Positions 41,706-49,388 of a stretch of DNA of 64,000 nt are shown one piece after another. The DNA comes from CAZRXG01 sp964603985 (GTDB lineage Bacteria; Chloroflexota; Anaerolineae; Aggregatilineales; UBA3940). Position 1 is the stretch's first letter, and each line of letters begins with the position of its first letter. Position numbers and translations under genes: made by a program. Under the pieces are notes generated by a model that saw only the letters and a program-made list of their open reading frames with translations, searched no databases and was not told the origin of the DNA. The DNA lies in assembly GCA_964603985.1 (NCBI GenBank), contig CAZRXG010000006.1:99508-163507 (forward strand), in the 5' to 3' direction.

Positions 41706-42527
41706 ATGTTGGAGAAAGTGGATCTGACCAAAAAGCTGCCCAAACGAGAGTACAAGGCGCGGCTGCCCCACCTGCGCAACCAACTGTACGATCTGCAAAA
41801 AGCGTGCTGGGACGCCGGTGCTCCCAGCGTCGTTGTCTTTGAGGGTTGGGATGCTGCGGGCAAGGGCACCTCTATCAACCTCCTCACCCAGCGGATCGAC
41901 CCGCGTGGGTTTAAACTCTATGGCATCCAGGCACCGCGCACCTACGAAACACACATGCCCTGGCTGTGGCGCTTCTGGCTCAAGCTGCCCAACTACGGCG
42001 AGATGGCTATCTTCGACCGTAGCTGGTACGGGCGGGTGATGGTCGAGCGGGTGGAGGGATTCACGCCTGAGGAGGAGTGGCGCGACGCCTACCGCGATAT
42101 TGTCAACTTTGAGCGCACCATCGCCGACGATGGCTGCGTGGTGATCAAGTTTTTCCTGCACATCAGCAAGGAGGAGCAGGCGCGGCGCTTCAAAAAACTG
42201 GAGGCCGATCCGCTCAAGGCCTGGCACGTGCAGCCGGAAGACTGGGAGCACCACCAAAAGTATGACGAATACGTCGTAGCCATCGAGGAGATGTTGGAGC
42301 GCACCGATACGGAGTGGGGGCCGTGGACGATTGTTGAGGCTACCGACCGTCGTTGGGCGCGCGTCAAGATCTTTGAAACGATCATCTATCGCCTGAAGGA
42401 AGCCCTGGAGCGGCGCGGCCTGCCGCTGCCGGCCGAGCTGCCTGACAGGGTGGAGGACGTGGTGGAGGCCCAGAAGGGTGACGCCGAACCCCAGGTCGAG
42501 GTTGAAGCCGGGGCCGAGGGAGAGTAG
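41706..42527 (+). CDS. ppk2: Polyphosphate kinase 2, first copy
   Basis: PPK2 enzymes transfer phosphate between polyphosphate and nucleotides. The 273 residues have Walker A GWDAAGKGT at 47-55, Walker B DRSWYGR at 104-110 and the lid motif RRFKKLEADPLKAW near 160. The last 35 residues are acidic and probably disordered. The subclass (ADP, AMP or both) cannot be fixed by eye. It lies 51 bases after the CYTH-CHAD gene and 2 bases before a second PPK2. Confidence 0.93.
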   Translation: MLEKVDLTKKLPKREYKARLPHLRNQLYDLQKACWDAGAPSVVVFEGWDAAGKGTSINLLTQRIDPRGFKLYGIQAPRTYETHMPWLWRFWLKLPNYGEMAIFDRSWYGRVMVERVEGFTPEEEWRDAYRDIVNFERTIADDGCVVIKFFLHISKEEQARRFKKLEADPLKAWHVQPEDWEHHQKYDEYVVAIEEMLERTDTEWGPWTIVEATDRRWARVKIFETIIYRLKEALERRGLPLPAELPDRVEDVVEAQKGDAEPQVEVEAGAEGE

Positions 42528-42529
42528 CC

Positions 42530-43327
42530 ATGCTGGATGTAATCGATCTGAACAAAAGCTTGACTCGTGAAGAGTACGTGCGGGACCTGCTCCGCTACCA
42601 GTTGCAACTGCGTGAACTGGCCTACCAGCTTTACGTGCAGCAGCGGACGCTGGTGGTGGTCTACGAAGGCTGGGATGCGGCGGGCAAGGGGGGCAACATC
42701 AGGCGCGTCACCGAGAAGCTGGACCCGCGTGGCTACGAGGTCTTTTCCATCGCTGCGCCGGGCGGCGAAGACAAGACCCATCACTACCTGTGGCGGTTCT
42801 GGCGACGCCTCAGGCCCCCCGACGAAAAGCAGGTGCTCGTCTTTGACCGGAGCTGGTATGGGCGGGTGATGGTCGAGCGCATAGAGGGCTTTTGCACCGA
42901 AGACGAGTGGAAGCGTGCCTACCGCGAGATCAACGAGTTCGAGCGCCAGCTGGTCGATTTTGGCATGGTGCTGGTCAAGTTCTGGATACACATCAGCTCC
43001 GAGGAGCAGTTGAGCCGCTTTGAGTCGCGCAAGGAGACGGATTACAAGGCGTGGAAGCTGACCGACGAGGACTGGCGCAACCGCGCCAGGTGGGATGAGT
43101 ACGAGGAGGGAGTCAACGACATGCTGCTCAGAACCAGCACCGCCACAGCACCCTGGACGGTGGTGGAGGGCGATGACAAGTGGTACGCACGCGTCAAGAC
43201 TCTGCACACCCTGGTCGAGGTCCTGAGCGAGAGCCTCGATTACCAGCCGGTGGAGCCTGAAGTAAAGTCGAAGTCCGGTAAGGGTAAAAAGAAGAAAAAG
43301 AAGAAGAAAAACAAGAAGGAGGATTAG
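42530..43327 (+). CDS. ppk2: Polyphosphate kinase 2, second copy, with poly-Lys tail
   Basis: A 265-residue PPK2 paralogue of the gene just upstream, with Walker A GWDAAGKGG at 47-55, Walker B DRSWYGR at 106-112 and RFESRKETDYKAWKL in the lid. The last 20 residues are almost pure lysine (from KSKSGKGKKK to the end), an obvious polyphosphate or nucleic-acid binding tail absent from copy 1. The two copies differ enough to suggest different nucleotide preference. Confidence 0.93.
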   Translation: MLDVIDLNKSLTREEYVRDLLRYQLQLRELAYQLYVQQRTLVVVYEGWDAAGKGGNIRRVTEKLDPRGYEVFSIAAPGGEDKTHHYLWRFWRRLRPPDEKQVLVFDRSWYGRVMVERIEGFCTEDEWKRAYREINEFERQLVDFGMVLVKFWIHISSEEQLSRFESRKETDYKAWKLTDEDWRNRARWDEYEEGVNDMLLRTSTATAPWTVVEGDDKWYARVKTLHTLVEVLSESLDYQPVEPEVKSKSGKGKKKKKKKKNKKED

Positions 43328-43390
43328 TTTTAGCCCTATCCCCTACCGGCCTCGCGTCAGGCTGTGATGGGTTGGTATGTGTGGTGGTTG

Positions 43391-43420
43391 TTGAAAGGGT
43401 GTACGCCGGTGCGACATAAT
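43391..43420 (+). promoter_or_regulatory. Candidate promoter of ppk1
   Basis: TTGAAA and CATAAT separated by 18 bases in the 280-base gap after the PPK2 pair. It would give ppk1 and the phosphoesterase-HD gene their own transcript with a leader of about 180 bases. Confidence 0.55.
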
Positions 43421-43609
43421 CAGTAGCGGGGTGTTTTCGTGTGTTCCCAGCGTCTGGGAGATTGGACGGAAGGGAGGTAAAGGCGGCTTCTTACATCGCC
43501 GGGAAGACAGAGAAGCCTGTTCGGGCGCTGTCATTTTCCCTTTCCTGGGGTTGCCTGCCCGTTTGGCCGCTTACGTCTGATGGGGCGATGCCTTTGCCGC
43601 CTGCTCGTT

Positions 43610-45787
43610 ATGCCCAAGAAGAGCAAGGATAGGAAAGGTAGCAAGAAAAAAAGCAGCAAAAAGGATAAACAAGCTCTGTCCCGGCCTGACCTCTACATCA
43701 ACCGCGAGTTGAGCTGGCTCCAGTTCAACCACCGGGTGCTGGAAGAGGCGCTGGACGAGCGCCATCCTCTCCTGGAGCGGGTTAAATTCCTCGCCATTTT
43801 CGCCAGCAACCTGGACGAGTTCTTCATGATCCGCGTCTCCGGCCTGCGCCAGCAGTTGGCTGCCGGGGTGCTGGCAACCCCGCCCGACGGCATGACACCC
43901 GCCGAACAACTGGCAGCCGTTCGCCGGGCGCTGCTCCCGGAGCTGGCCCGCCAGTACGATTGCTGGCATTACGACCTCTTGCCGAAGCTGCGCGAGGCTG
44001 GCATCAGGATATTCAGGTACGACGAGCTAAAAAAGAAGCAGCGCAAGGCCCTCCGCAAGTATTTCGAGCGCGAGATCTTCCCCGCCCTCACCCCTCTGGC
44101 TTTCGACCCCGGCCATCCGTTCCCCCATATCTCCAATCTCAGCCTCAACCTGGCGGTGGTAGCCAACGACCCGCTGCACGGGGAGCGTTTTGCCCGTCTA
44201 AAGGTGCCGGCTGTGTTCCCTCGCCTGTTGCGCATCCCCGGCGACAAGGGTGCCGATGGGTACCGCGACCTGGGGCTGGGGACTGCCGTAGCCAATAACT
44301 TCGTGTGGATAGAGGAGGTGGTGGCCGCCAACCTGGATCTGCTCTTCCCCGGCATGGAGATCGCGGCTGCCTATCCCTTCCGCGTCACCCGTGATGTCGA
44401 CATCGAGATCGAGGAGGATGAGGCCGCCGACTTGCTGACCGCCATCGAGGAGGTTGTCGGGCTGCGCCACTTCGGGCGTGCGGTGCGGCTGGAAGTGGAC
44501 AGCGCCATGCCGGAGCGCGTGCGCGACACCCTGATCGCCAACCTCGGCATAGCGCCCTATCAGGTCTATACGGTGGACGGCCCCACCGGCATGGCCAGCC
44601 TGATGGAGCTGACCGGCGTCGACCGCCCCGATTTGAAGGACAAGCCCTTCCAGCCCTCGGTGCCCCCATCTCTGGCTGCCGACGACGGCATCTTCTCCGC
44701 CATCCGCCGCCGCGACATCCTGCTCTACCACCCTTACGACAGTTTTGCCCCGCTGATCGATTTTGTCCGTCAGGCGGCCCGCGACCCCGATGTGCTGGCG
44801 ATCAAGCAGACCCTCTACCGCGTCGGCCCGAACTCGCCGGTTGTGGCCGCGCTGATGGAGGCCCGCGAGAACGGGAAGCAGGTGTCCGTCTTGGTGGAGT
44901 TGAAGGCCCGCTTTGACGAGGAGAACAACATCGTCTGGGCGCGCGAGCTTGAGCGTGCGGGCGTGCACGTGGTCTACGGTCTGGTGGGGTTAAAGACGCA
45001 CGCCAAGGTGTGCCTGGTGATTCGCCGTGAGCGGGACGGTATTACCCGCTACGTGCATCTGGGCACCGGCAACTACAACGGCGTCACCGCTCGCGTTTAC
45101 TCCGACCTGGGCTTCTTCACCACCGACCCTGCCCTTGGCGCTGACGCATCCGACCTGTTCAACGCGCTCACCGGCTATTCCGGCAAAGAGGATTACCGCA
45201 AGTTGATGGTTGCGCCGGGCAAGATGCGGCATCACATCATCAGCCGCATTGAGCGCGAGGTCGAGCAGCACCGCGAGAACGGGGGCGGCCATCTGGCCTT
45301 TAAGATGAATGCGCTGGTGGACGAGGAGTGCATCCGGGCACTGTACCGGGCTTCCCAGGCGGGCGTGAAGGTCGATCTACAGGTGCGGGGGATCTGCTGC
45401 CTGCGCCCCGGCGTGCCGGGGGTCAGCGAGAGCATCACCGTGACCTCCATCGTTGGTCGCTTTCTTGAGCATCCCCGCATCTACTATTTCCGCAACGGCG
45501 GCGACGAGGAGGTCTGGTTGGGCAGCGCCGACCTGATGCCGCGCAACCTGAACCGCCGCGTGGAGACCCTGTTCCCCGTCGAGGACGCGCGCCTGAAGCG
45601 AGCGCTGCGCGATCACATTCTCGGCGTCCACCTCAAGGACAACGTCCAGGCCCGGCGGCTGCTGCCCGACGGCACCTATGAACGGGTGCTCCCCGCGCCT
45701 GATGAGGCCCTGGTCAATTCGCAGTTGTGGATGCTGGAAAACCGGGGGATATGGCACGGTGAGGACGGCGCGGGGTCTGGCGCATGA
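43610..45787 (+). CDS. ppk1: Polyphosphate kinase 1
   Basis: Makes polyphosphate from ATP. The 725-residue protein has the N-terminal domain (LYINRELSWLQFNHRVLEEA), SNLDEFFMIRVSGLRQQ near 75, and the phospholipase-D-like catalytic half with LKTHAKVCLVIRRE (the autophosphorylated His) near 462, GTGNYNG near 485 and FLEHPRIYYFRNGG near 625. The first 25 residues are Lys/Ser-rich, unusual for PPK1. I choose ATG 43610, but neither it nor ATG 43580 has a clear ribosome site, so the start is uncertain. Confidence 0.95.
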   Translation: MPKKSKDRKGSKKKSSKKDKQALSRPDLYINRELSWLQFNHRVLEEALDERHPLLERVKFLAIFASNLDEFFMIRVSGLRQQLAAGVLATPPDGMTPAEQLAAVRRALLPELARQYDCWHYDLLPKLREAGIRIFRYDELKKKQRKALRKYFEREIFPALTPLAFDPGHPFPHISNLSLNLAVVANDPLHGERFARLKVPAVFPRLLRIPGDKGADGYRDLGLGTAVANNFVWIEEVVAANLDLLFPGMEIAAAYPFRVTRDVDIEIEEDEAADLLTAIEEVVGLRHFGRAVRLEVDSAMPERVRDTLIANLGIAPYQVYTVDGPTGMASLMELTGVDRPDLKDKPFQPSVPPSLAADDGIFSAIRRRDILLYHPYDSFAPLIDFVRQAARDPDVLAIKQTLYRVGPNSPVVAALMEARENGKQVSVLVELKARFDEENNIVWARELERAGVHVVYGLVGLKTHAKVCLVIRRERDGITRYVHLGTGNYNGVTARVYSDLGFFTTDPALGADASDLFNALTGYSGKEDYRKLMVAPGKMRHHIISRIEREVEQHRENGGGHLAFKMNALVDEECIRALYRASQAGVKVDLQVRGICCLRPGVPGVSESITVTSIVGRFLEHPRIYYFRNGGDEEVWLGSADLMPRNLNRRVETLFPVEDARLKRALRDHILGVHLKDNVQARRLLPDGTYERVLPAPDEALVNSQLWMLENRGIWHGEDGAGSGA

Positions 45788-47142
45788 AAGTGGCGCTGCT
45801 CGGTGACGTGCATGCCAACCTGCCGGCCCTGGAGGCGGTGCTGGCACACGCGCGCCTCCAGCACGTTGACGCGCTCTGGAACGTCGGCGACTTCGTGGGC
45901 TACGGCGCGTTGCCCGACCAGGTGGTGGGGCGGCTCAGGCAGGAGAACACGCTCAGCATCGCCGGGAACTACGATCTCAAGGCGCTTCAGTTCGCGGAGA
46001 AGAAGGACCGTTGGCGCGCGAGCAAGCCGTTGGAGAAGTATCTTGCTTTTCGGTGGGCCTACGAGAACCTTTCCGCCGCGAGCCGCGAGTATCTGCGCTC
46101 CCTGCCTGAGGAGATGCGGCTGGAGGTGGAGGGCAGGCGCATCCTGCTGGTGCACGGCAGCCCCACCTCGAATACAGAGCACCTCACCCCCGATACCCCT
46201 GACCACCGCCTGCACGAGCTGGCGCACATCGCAGCCGCCGACGTGGTTGTCTGCGGCCACTCGCACCGGCCTTTCGTGCGTGAGGTGGGCGGCGTCTGGT
46301 TCATCAACACCGGCAGCGTGGGCCGCCCCGACGACGGCGATCCACGTGCCTGCTACGCCGTTCTGGACCTTGCCCCGCAGGCCCTGGAGGTGCATCACCA
46401 CCGGCTTCAGTACGATCTGGCGCGCGCGGTGAACGCCATCCGCGAGAATGGGCTGCCGGAGGCGTTTGCCCGTATGATCCTCCAGGGCTGTGACCTGGAC
46501 ACGGCGTTGCAGGCCGAGGAGGAAGAGGCAGAGGCGTTTTTTGACGACGACGAGGGGGAGGATCAGCGCCTCGATGCGGTGCTGCGGCTGGCGGAGAGCT
46601 GCGGCTACGAGGTTGAGCACACCCACCAGGTGACGCGGCTGGCCCTGCTTCTGTTCGATGAGCTGGAGCACCTGCACAATCTCGGCGACGAGGAGCGCTT
46701 CTGGCTCCAATGCGGCGCGCTTCTCCACGACATTGGCTGGATCGAGGGCCAGTCGAAGCATCACAAGACATCGCTGCGCATCATCCTCAACTCGCCGCTC
46801 CTGCCCTTCGACGAGCGCGAGCGGCTCATCATCGGCTCAATTGCCCGCTACCACCGCAAGGCGCTGCCCACCGCGAATCACGATCACTTCGCCGCCCTGG
46901 ATTGGGACGAGCGGCGCACTGTGTCTGTGCTGGCTAGCTTCCTGCGCGTGGCCGACGGTCTGGATCGCACGCACCGCAGCGTGGTCGAAGATCTGGCGTG
47001 TGAGGTGCTGCCGGGGCAGGTGGTCGTGCGCTGTTATGTGCGTTCCCCTGCCGAGGCGGAGCGGCTGGTGGCGCTGGAGAAGGGCAAGCTTCTGGAGCAG
47101 GCCCTCGACCGACGGCTGGTCATCCAGTGGCTTCTCATCTGA
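45784..47142 (+). CDS. Metallophosphoesterase fused to a Ppx-type HD domain
   Basis: A 452-residue fusion. Residues 1-205 form a calcineurin-like phosphoesterase: LLGDVHANL, NVGDFVGYG, AGNYD, LLVHGSP and VCGHSHRP. An acidic linker (EEEEAEAFFDDDEGED) follows. Residues 270-452 match the C-terminal HD domain of exopolyphosphatase Ppx/GppA: EHTHQVTRLALLLFDEL, LLHDIGW, SKHHKTSLRIIL, ARYHRKALP and FLRVADGLDRTH. Normal Ppx carries this domain behind an actin-like catalytic domain, which is replaced here. The start overlaps the ppk1 stop as ATGA, so the two products are coupled; a phosphatase acting on polyphosphate or a related nucleotide is likely. Confidence 0.9.
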   Translation: MKVALLGDVHANLPALEAVLAHARLQHVDALWNVGDFVGYGALPDQVVGRLRQENTLSIAGNYDLKALQFAEKKDRWRASKPLEKYLAFRWAYENLSAASREYLRSLPEEMRLEVEGRRILLVHGSPTSNTEHLTPDTPDHRLHELAHIAAADVVVCGHSHRPFVREVGGVWFINTGSVGRPDDGDPRACYAVLDLAPQALEVHHHRLQYDLARAVNAIRENGLPEAFARMILQGCDLDTALQAEEEEAEAFFDDDEGEDQRLDAVLRLAESCGYEVEHTHQVTRLALLLFDELEHLHNLGDEERFWLQCGALLHDIGWIEGQSKHHKTSLRIILNSPLLPFDERERLIIGSIARYHRKALPTANHDHFAALDWDERRTVSVLASFLRVADGLDRTHRSVVEDLACEVLPGQVVVRCYVRSPAEAERLVALEKGKLLEQALDRRLVIQWLLI

Positions 47143-47150
47143 CAACCGCC

Positions 47151-47220
47151 GCGCTGCGTTTTTTGCTGCGCCGTTGCGTTTTTTGCTGCGCCGTTGCGCT
47201 TTGTGCTGCGCCGTTGCGCT
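47151..47220. repeat. 20-bp tandem repeat, 3.5 copies
   Basis: A 20-base unit close to CCGTTGCGTTTTTTGCTGCG is repeated at 47151, 47171 and 47191, with a half copy at 47211. Copies differ at 2-4 positions. It lies directly after the phosphoesterase-HD stop codon and before the next promoter. Confidence 0.9.
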
Positions 47221-47225
47221 CCGGC

Positions 47226-47254
47226 TTTGCCTTGCGGGCGAATTGTGCTACAAA
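47226..47254 (+). promoter_or_regulatory. Candidate promoter of the second GGxV-motif gene
   Basis: TTTGCC, 17 bases ending in TGC, then TACAAA. It matches the region at 37376-37404 at about 22 of 30 positions. Confidence 0.5.
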
Positions 47255-47316
47255 GGGGCTGTTGTTGAGTCGGTTCGCGGCCCGGAGCAGGCCCGCTTTG
47301 AGAGGAGAGATCGAGC

Positions 47317-47811
47317 ATGGCAGACAGGCAGGATAAGCCAGAGGACACTGAGAAGAAGTCCGACATCAGCGTCAATGTTGGCGGCGATGTCAAGGGCGAG
47401 GTGAACGTCGCGGGGCGCGACCTCCACGTCAGCAAGACCGAGATAGGCGATGTCAGCGTCGGAGGCGACTTCGTGCAAGGGGATAAGGTCATTCACGGCG
47501 ACGAGGTGCGCGGCGACAAGATCACCTCTATCACCATCAACCCCTTCGAAGAAGCCCGCGCCCAACTGGAGCAGGAGGACATCCCCCAGGCCGACAAAGA
47601 AGAGGCCGAGGTTGCCATCGAGCAGATCGAGAAGCAGGCCGATCAGGCCGAGCCGGAGCCTGACCGCCTCGACCGCTGGCTGGGGATTCTCGAAGAGATC
47701 GCGCCGCAGGTGGTCGAGGTGCTGGTCAACGCCATCACCAACCCCGGCGCTGCCGTCGGCTCCGGCCTCAAGCTCGCGATCAAGGCCTGGCGGGAGGGGC
47801 GTAAGGCGTAG
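47317..47811 (+). CDS. Small GGxV-motif protein of unknown function
   Basis: A 164-residue protein. Residues 15-70 are a repetitive Gly/Val/Asp-rich beta region (SVNVGGDVKGEVNVAGRD, then SVGGDFVQGDKVIHGDEVRG), followed by a charged helix (EEARAQLEQEDIPQADKEEA) and a hydrophobic C-terminal helix (EIAPQVVEVLVNAI). The first motif matches residues 185-205 of the protein at 37.4 kb. AGAGGAG lies upstream of the ATG. Such modules are found in Chloroflexota and cyanobacteria beside signalling proteins; no function is known to me. Confidence 0.78.
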   Translation: MADRQDKPEDTEKKSDISVNVGGDVKGEVNVAGRDLHVSKTEIGDVSVGGDFVQGDKVIHGDEVRGDKITSITINPFEEARAQLEQEDIPQADKEEAEVAIEQIEKQADQAEPEPDRLDRWLGILEEIAPQVVEVLVNAITNPGAAVGSGLKLAIKAWREGRKA

Positions 47812-47820
47812 CCGGGGGTC

Positions 47821-47850
47821 TTGTCGCCCCGATTCCGCGCGTGGTATAAT
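47821..47850 (+). promoter_or_regulatory. Promoter of yebC
   Basis: TTGTCG, 18 bases ending in TGG, then TATAAT, about 90 bases before the start codon. Confidence 0.65.
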
Positions 47851-47890
47851 CGCCGCATAAGTCATCAGATCAAAGCACCGGAGAACGGTG

Positions 47891-47918
47891 TGCCGTGCGG
47901 GGGATTTGGCGCACGGCA
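47891..47918 (+). other. Stem-loop in the yebC leader
   Basis: A 9-bp perfect stem (TGCCGTGCG / CGCACGGCA) with a 10-base loop, ending 22 bases before the start codon, between promoter and ribosome site. It could modulate translation or mRNA stability. Confidence 0.45.
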
Positions 47919-47940
47919 GTGTGATTCGTGAGGCGGAGCA

Positions 47941-48693
47941 ATGTCCGGTCATAGTAAATGGTCAACCATCAAGCGTAAGAAAGCTGCCAACGACGCCAAG
48001 CGCGGCAAGATGTTCACGCGCCTTGCGCGCGAGATTACCATTGCGGCCCGCGAGGGCGGTGACCCCGAAACCAACTTTGCGCTGCGTCTGGCCGTCGACC
48101 GTGCCAGACAGGCCAACATGCCCAAAGACAATATTGAGCGGGCGGTCAAGCGCGGCACGGGCGAGTTGAAGGACGACGTGACCATCGAGGAGATCCTGTA
48201 CGAAGCCTACGCGCCGAACGGTGTCGCGCTTCTTCTGGAAGTAGCCACCGATAACCGCAATCGCTCCCTGTCGGAGATCAAGCACGCCCTGAGCAGGGGC
48301 GGCGGTAACATGGCCGAGCCTGGCGCGGTGAGCTGGCAGTTTGAGCAGAAGGGGTACATCACCATCGAGGCGGAGGGGGCCGATTACGAGGAGATCTTCC
48401 TGGTTGCGGCTGATGCCGGTGCCGACGATGTGATCGACGGCGCCGATCTGATTGAGGTCTTTACCCCGCGCGAAGGTCTCCAGGCCGTGCAAGAAACCCT
48501 CAAAGAAGCCGGGGTCGAAGTCGAGGAGGCCCGTCTGGAATGGGTGCCTAAAAACGATGTTGACCTGGCTTCTGATGACGCCATGAAGGTCATGGGCCTG
48601 ATCGAGCAGTTGGAGGACCTGGACGACATGCAGACGGTCTACTCCAACCTGCAGGTGACCGATGAGCTTATGCGGGCTTTTGACGCTGCGTAG
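47941..48693 (+). CDS. yebC: YebC/PmpR-family protein
   Basis: A 250-residue protein with the family opening MSGHSKWSTIKRKKAANDAK, then KMFTRLAREITIAA and NMPKDNIERAVKRG. The family is known as transcriptional regulators and, more recently, as factors that help ribosomes stalled on proline-rich stretches. It lies upstream of ruvC, the common order in bacteria, but with a terminator between them. Confidence 0.97.
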   Translation: MSGHSKWSTIKRKKAANDAKRGKMFTRLAREITIAAREGGDPETNFALRLAVDRARQANMPKDNIERAVKRGTGELKDDVTIEEILYEAYAPNGVALLLEVATDNRNRSLSEIKHALSRGGGNMAEPGAVSWQFEQKGYITIEAEGADYEEIFLVAADAGADDVIDGADLIEVFTPREGLQAVQETLKEAGVEVEEARLEWVPKNDVDLASDDAMKVMGLIEQLEDLDDMQTVYSNLQVTDELMRAFDAA

Positions 48694-48728
48694 GCCCTTA
48701 TCGGGCGTGGGCTGAGTTGTGTGGTGGG

Positions 48729-48759
48729 GGGCGGACTTAACCTGTCCGCCTTCTTTTTT
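48729..48759 (+). terminator. Rho-independent terminator between yebC and ruvC
   Basis: A 7-bp stem (GGCGGAC / GTCCGCC) plus a G-T pair, a 7-base loop, and a T-rich run TTCTTTTTT. It ends about 19 bases before the ruvC start. Confidence 0.8.
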
Positions 48760-48777
48760 GTCCGTTGAGGAGTGACG

Positions 48778-49272
48778 GTGCTTGTTCTTGGCATTGATCC
48801 CGGTATTGCCATCACAGGCTACGGTCTGGTGCGCGAGCGCCCGGATGGCGAGGTTGAGGCGGTGGCCTATGGCGTCGTCACGACGCCCGCCAATACGCCC
48901 ATTGGCGAGCGCCTGCAGCAGGTCTATCGCGGCGTGTGTGACTTGCTGGAGACGTATCAACCGGTCAGTGCCGGCATCGAGAAACTTCTCTTTGGCAAGA
49001 ACGTGACGACCGCCGTCAGCGTCGGCCAGGCGCGGGGGGTCACGCTCCTGGCGTTGGCCGATTGCGGCCTGTCCATCACCGAGTACACGCCCGCCGAGGT
49101 CAAGCAGGCTGTCGCCGGGTACGGCAACGCCTCCAAAGCGCAGGTGCAGGATATGGTGCGTCTGTTATTGGGGCTGGATGAGGTTCCCCGCCCCGATGAT
49201 GCCGCCGACGCTCTGGCCGTCGCGATCACCCACCTGCACGCTGCTCGCTACCACCGTCTGCTCGACGAGTAG
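48778..49272 (+). CDS. ruvC: Holliday junction resolvase RuvC
   Basis: The endonuclease that resolves four-way junctions with RuvAB. The 164 residues hold the four acidic residues of the RNase-H fold: Asp in LGIDPG, Glu in GIEKLLFGKN, and the pair in PRPDDAADALAVA. The GTG at 48778 is chosen because AGGAG lies 5 bases before it; an earlier GTG at 48772 is too close to that site. No ruvA or ruvB is in the window. Confidence 0.95.
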   Translation: MLVLGIDPGIAITGYGLVRERPDGEVEAVAYGVVTTPANTPIGERLQQVYRGVCDLLETYQPVSAGIEKLLFGKNVTTAVSVGQARGVTLLALADCGLSITEYTPAEVKQAVAGYGNASKAQVQDMVRLLLGLDEVPRPDDAADALAVAITHLHAARYHRLLDE

Positions 49273-49301
49273 GCGGGCTGTTTTTTCTGGCCGGAGTGCG
49301 T

Positions 49302-49330
49302 TTGCGGGCGACCGGGCTTGTCGCTACAAT
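49302..49330 (+). promoter_or_regulatory. Candidate promoter of the transporter-GNAT-sensor operon
   Basis: TTGCGG and TACAAT separated by 17 bases, 58 bases before the start codon. Confidence 0.45.
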
Positions 49331-49388
49331 CCCGCACACTTGTGCCCATATCGACCGGGCGACGGTCTCCACCCTGGGGAGCATAATC

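Noticed and set aside
47151..47220. CRISPR array
   Set aside because: The repeat units are directly adjacent with no spacers and no cas genes are present.
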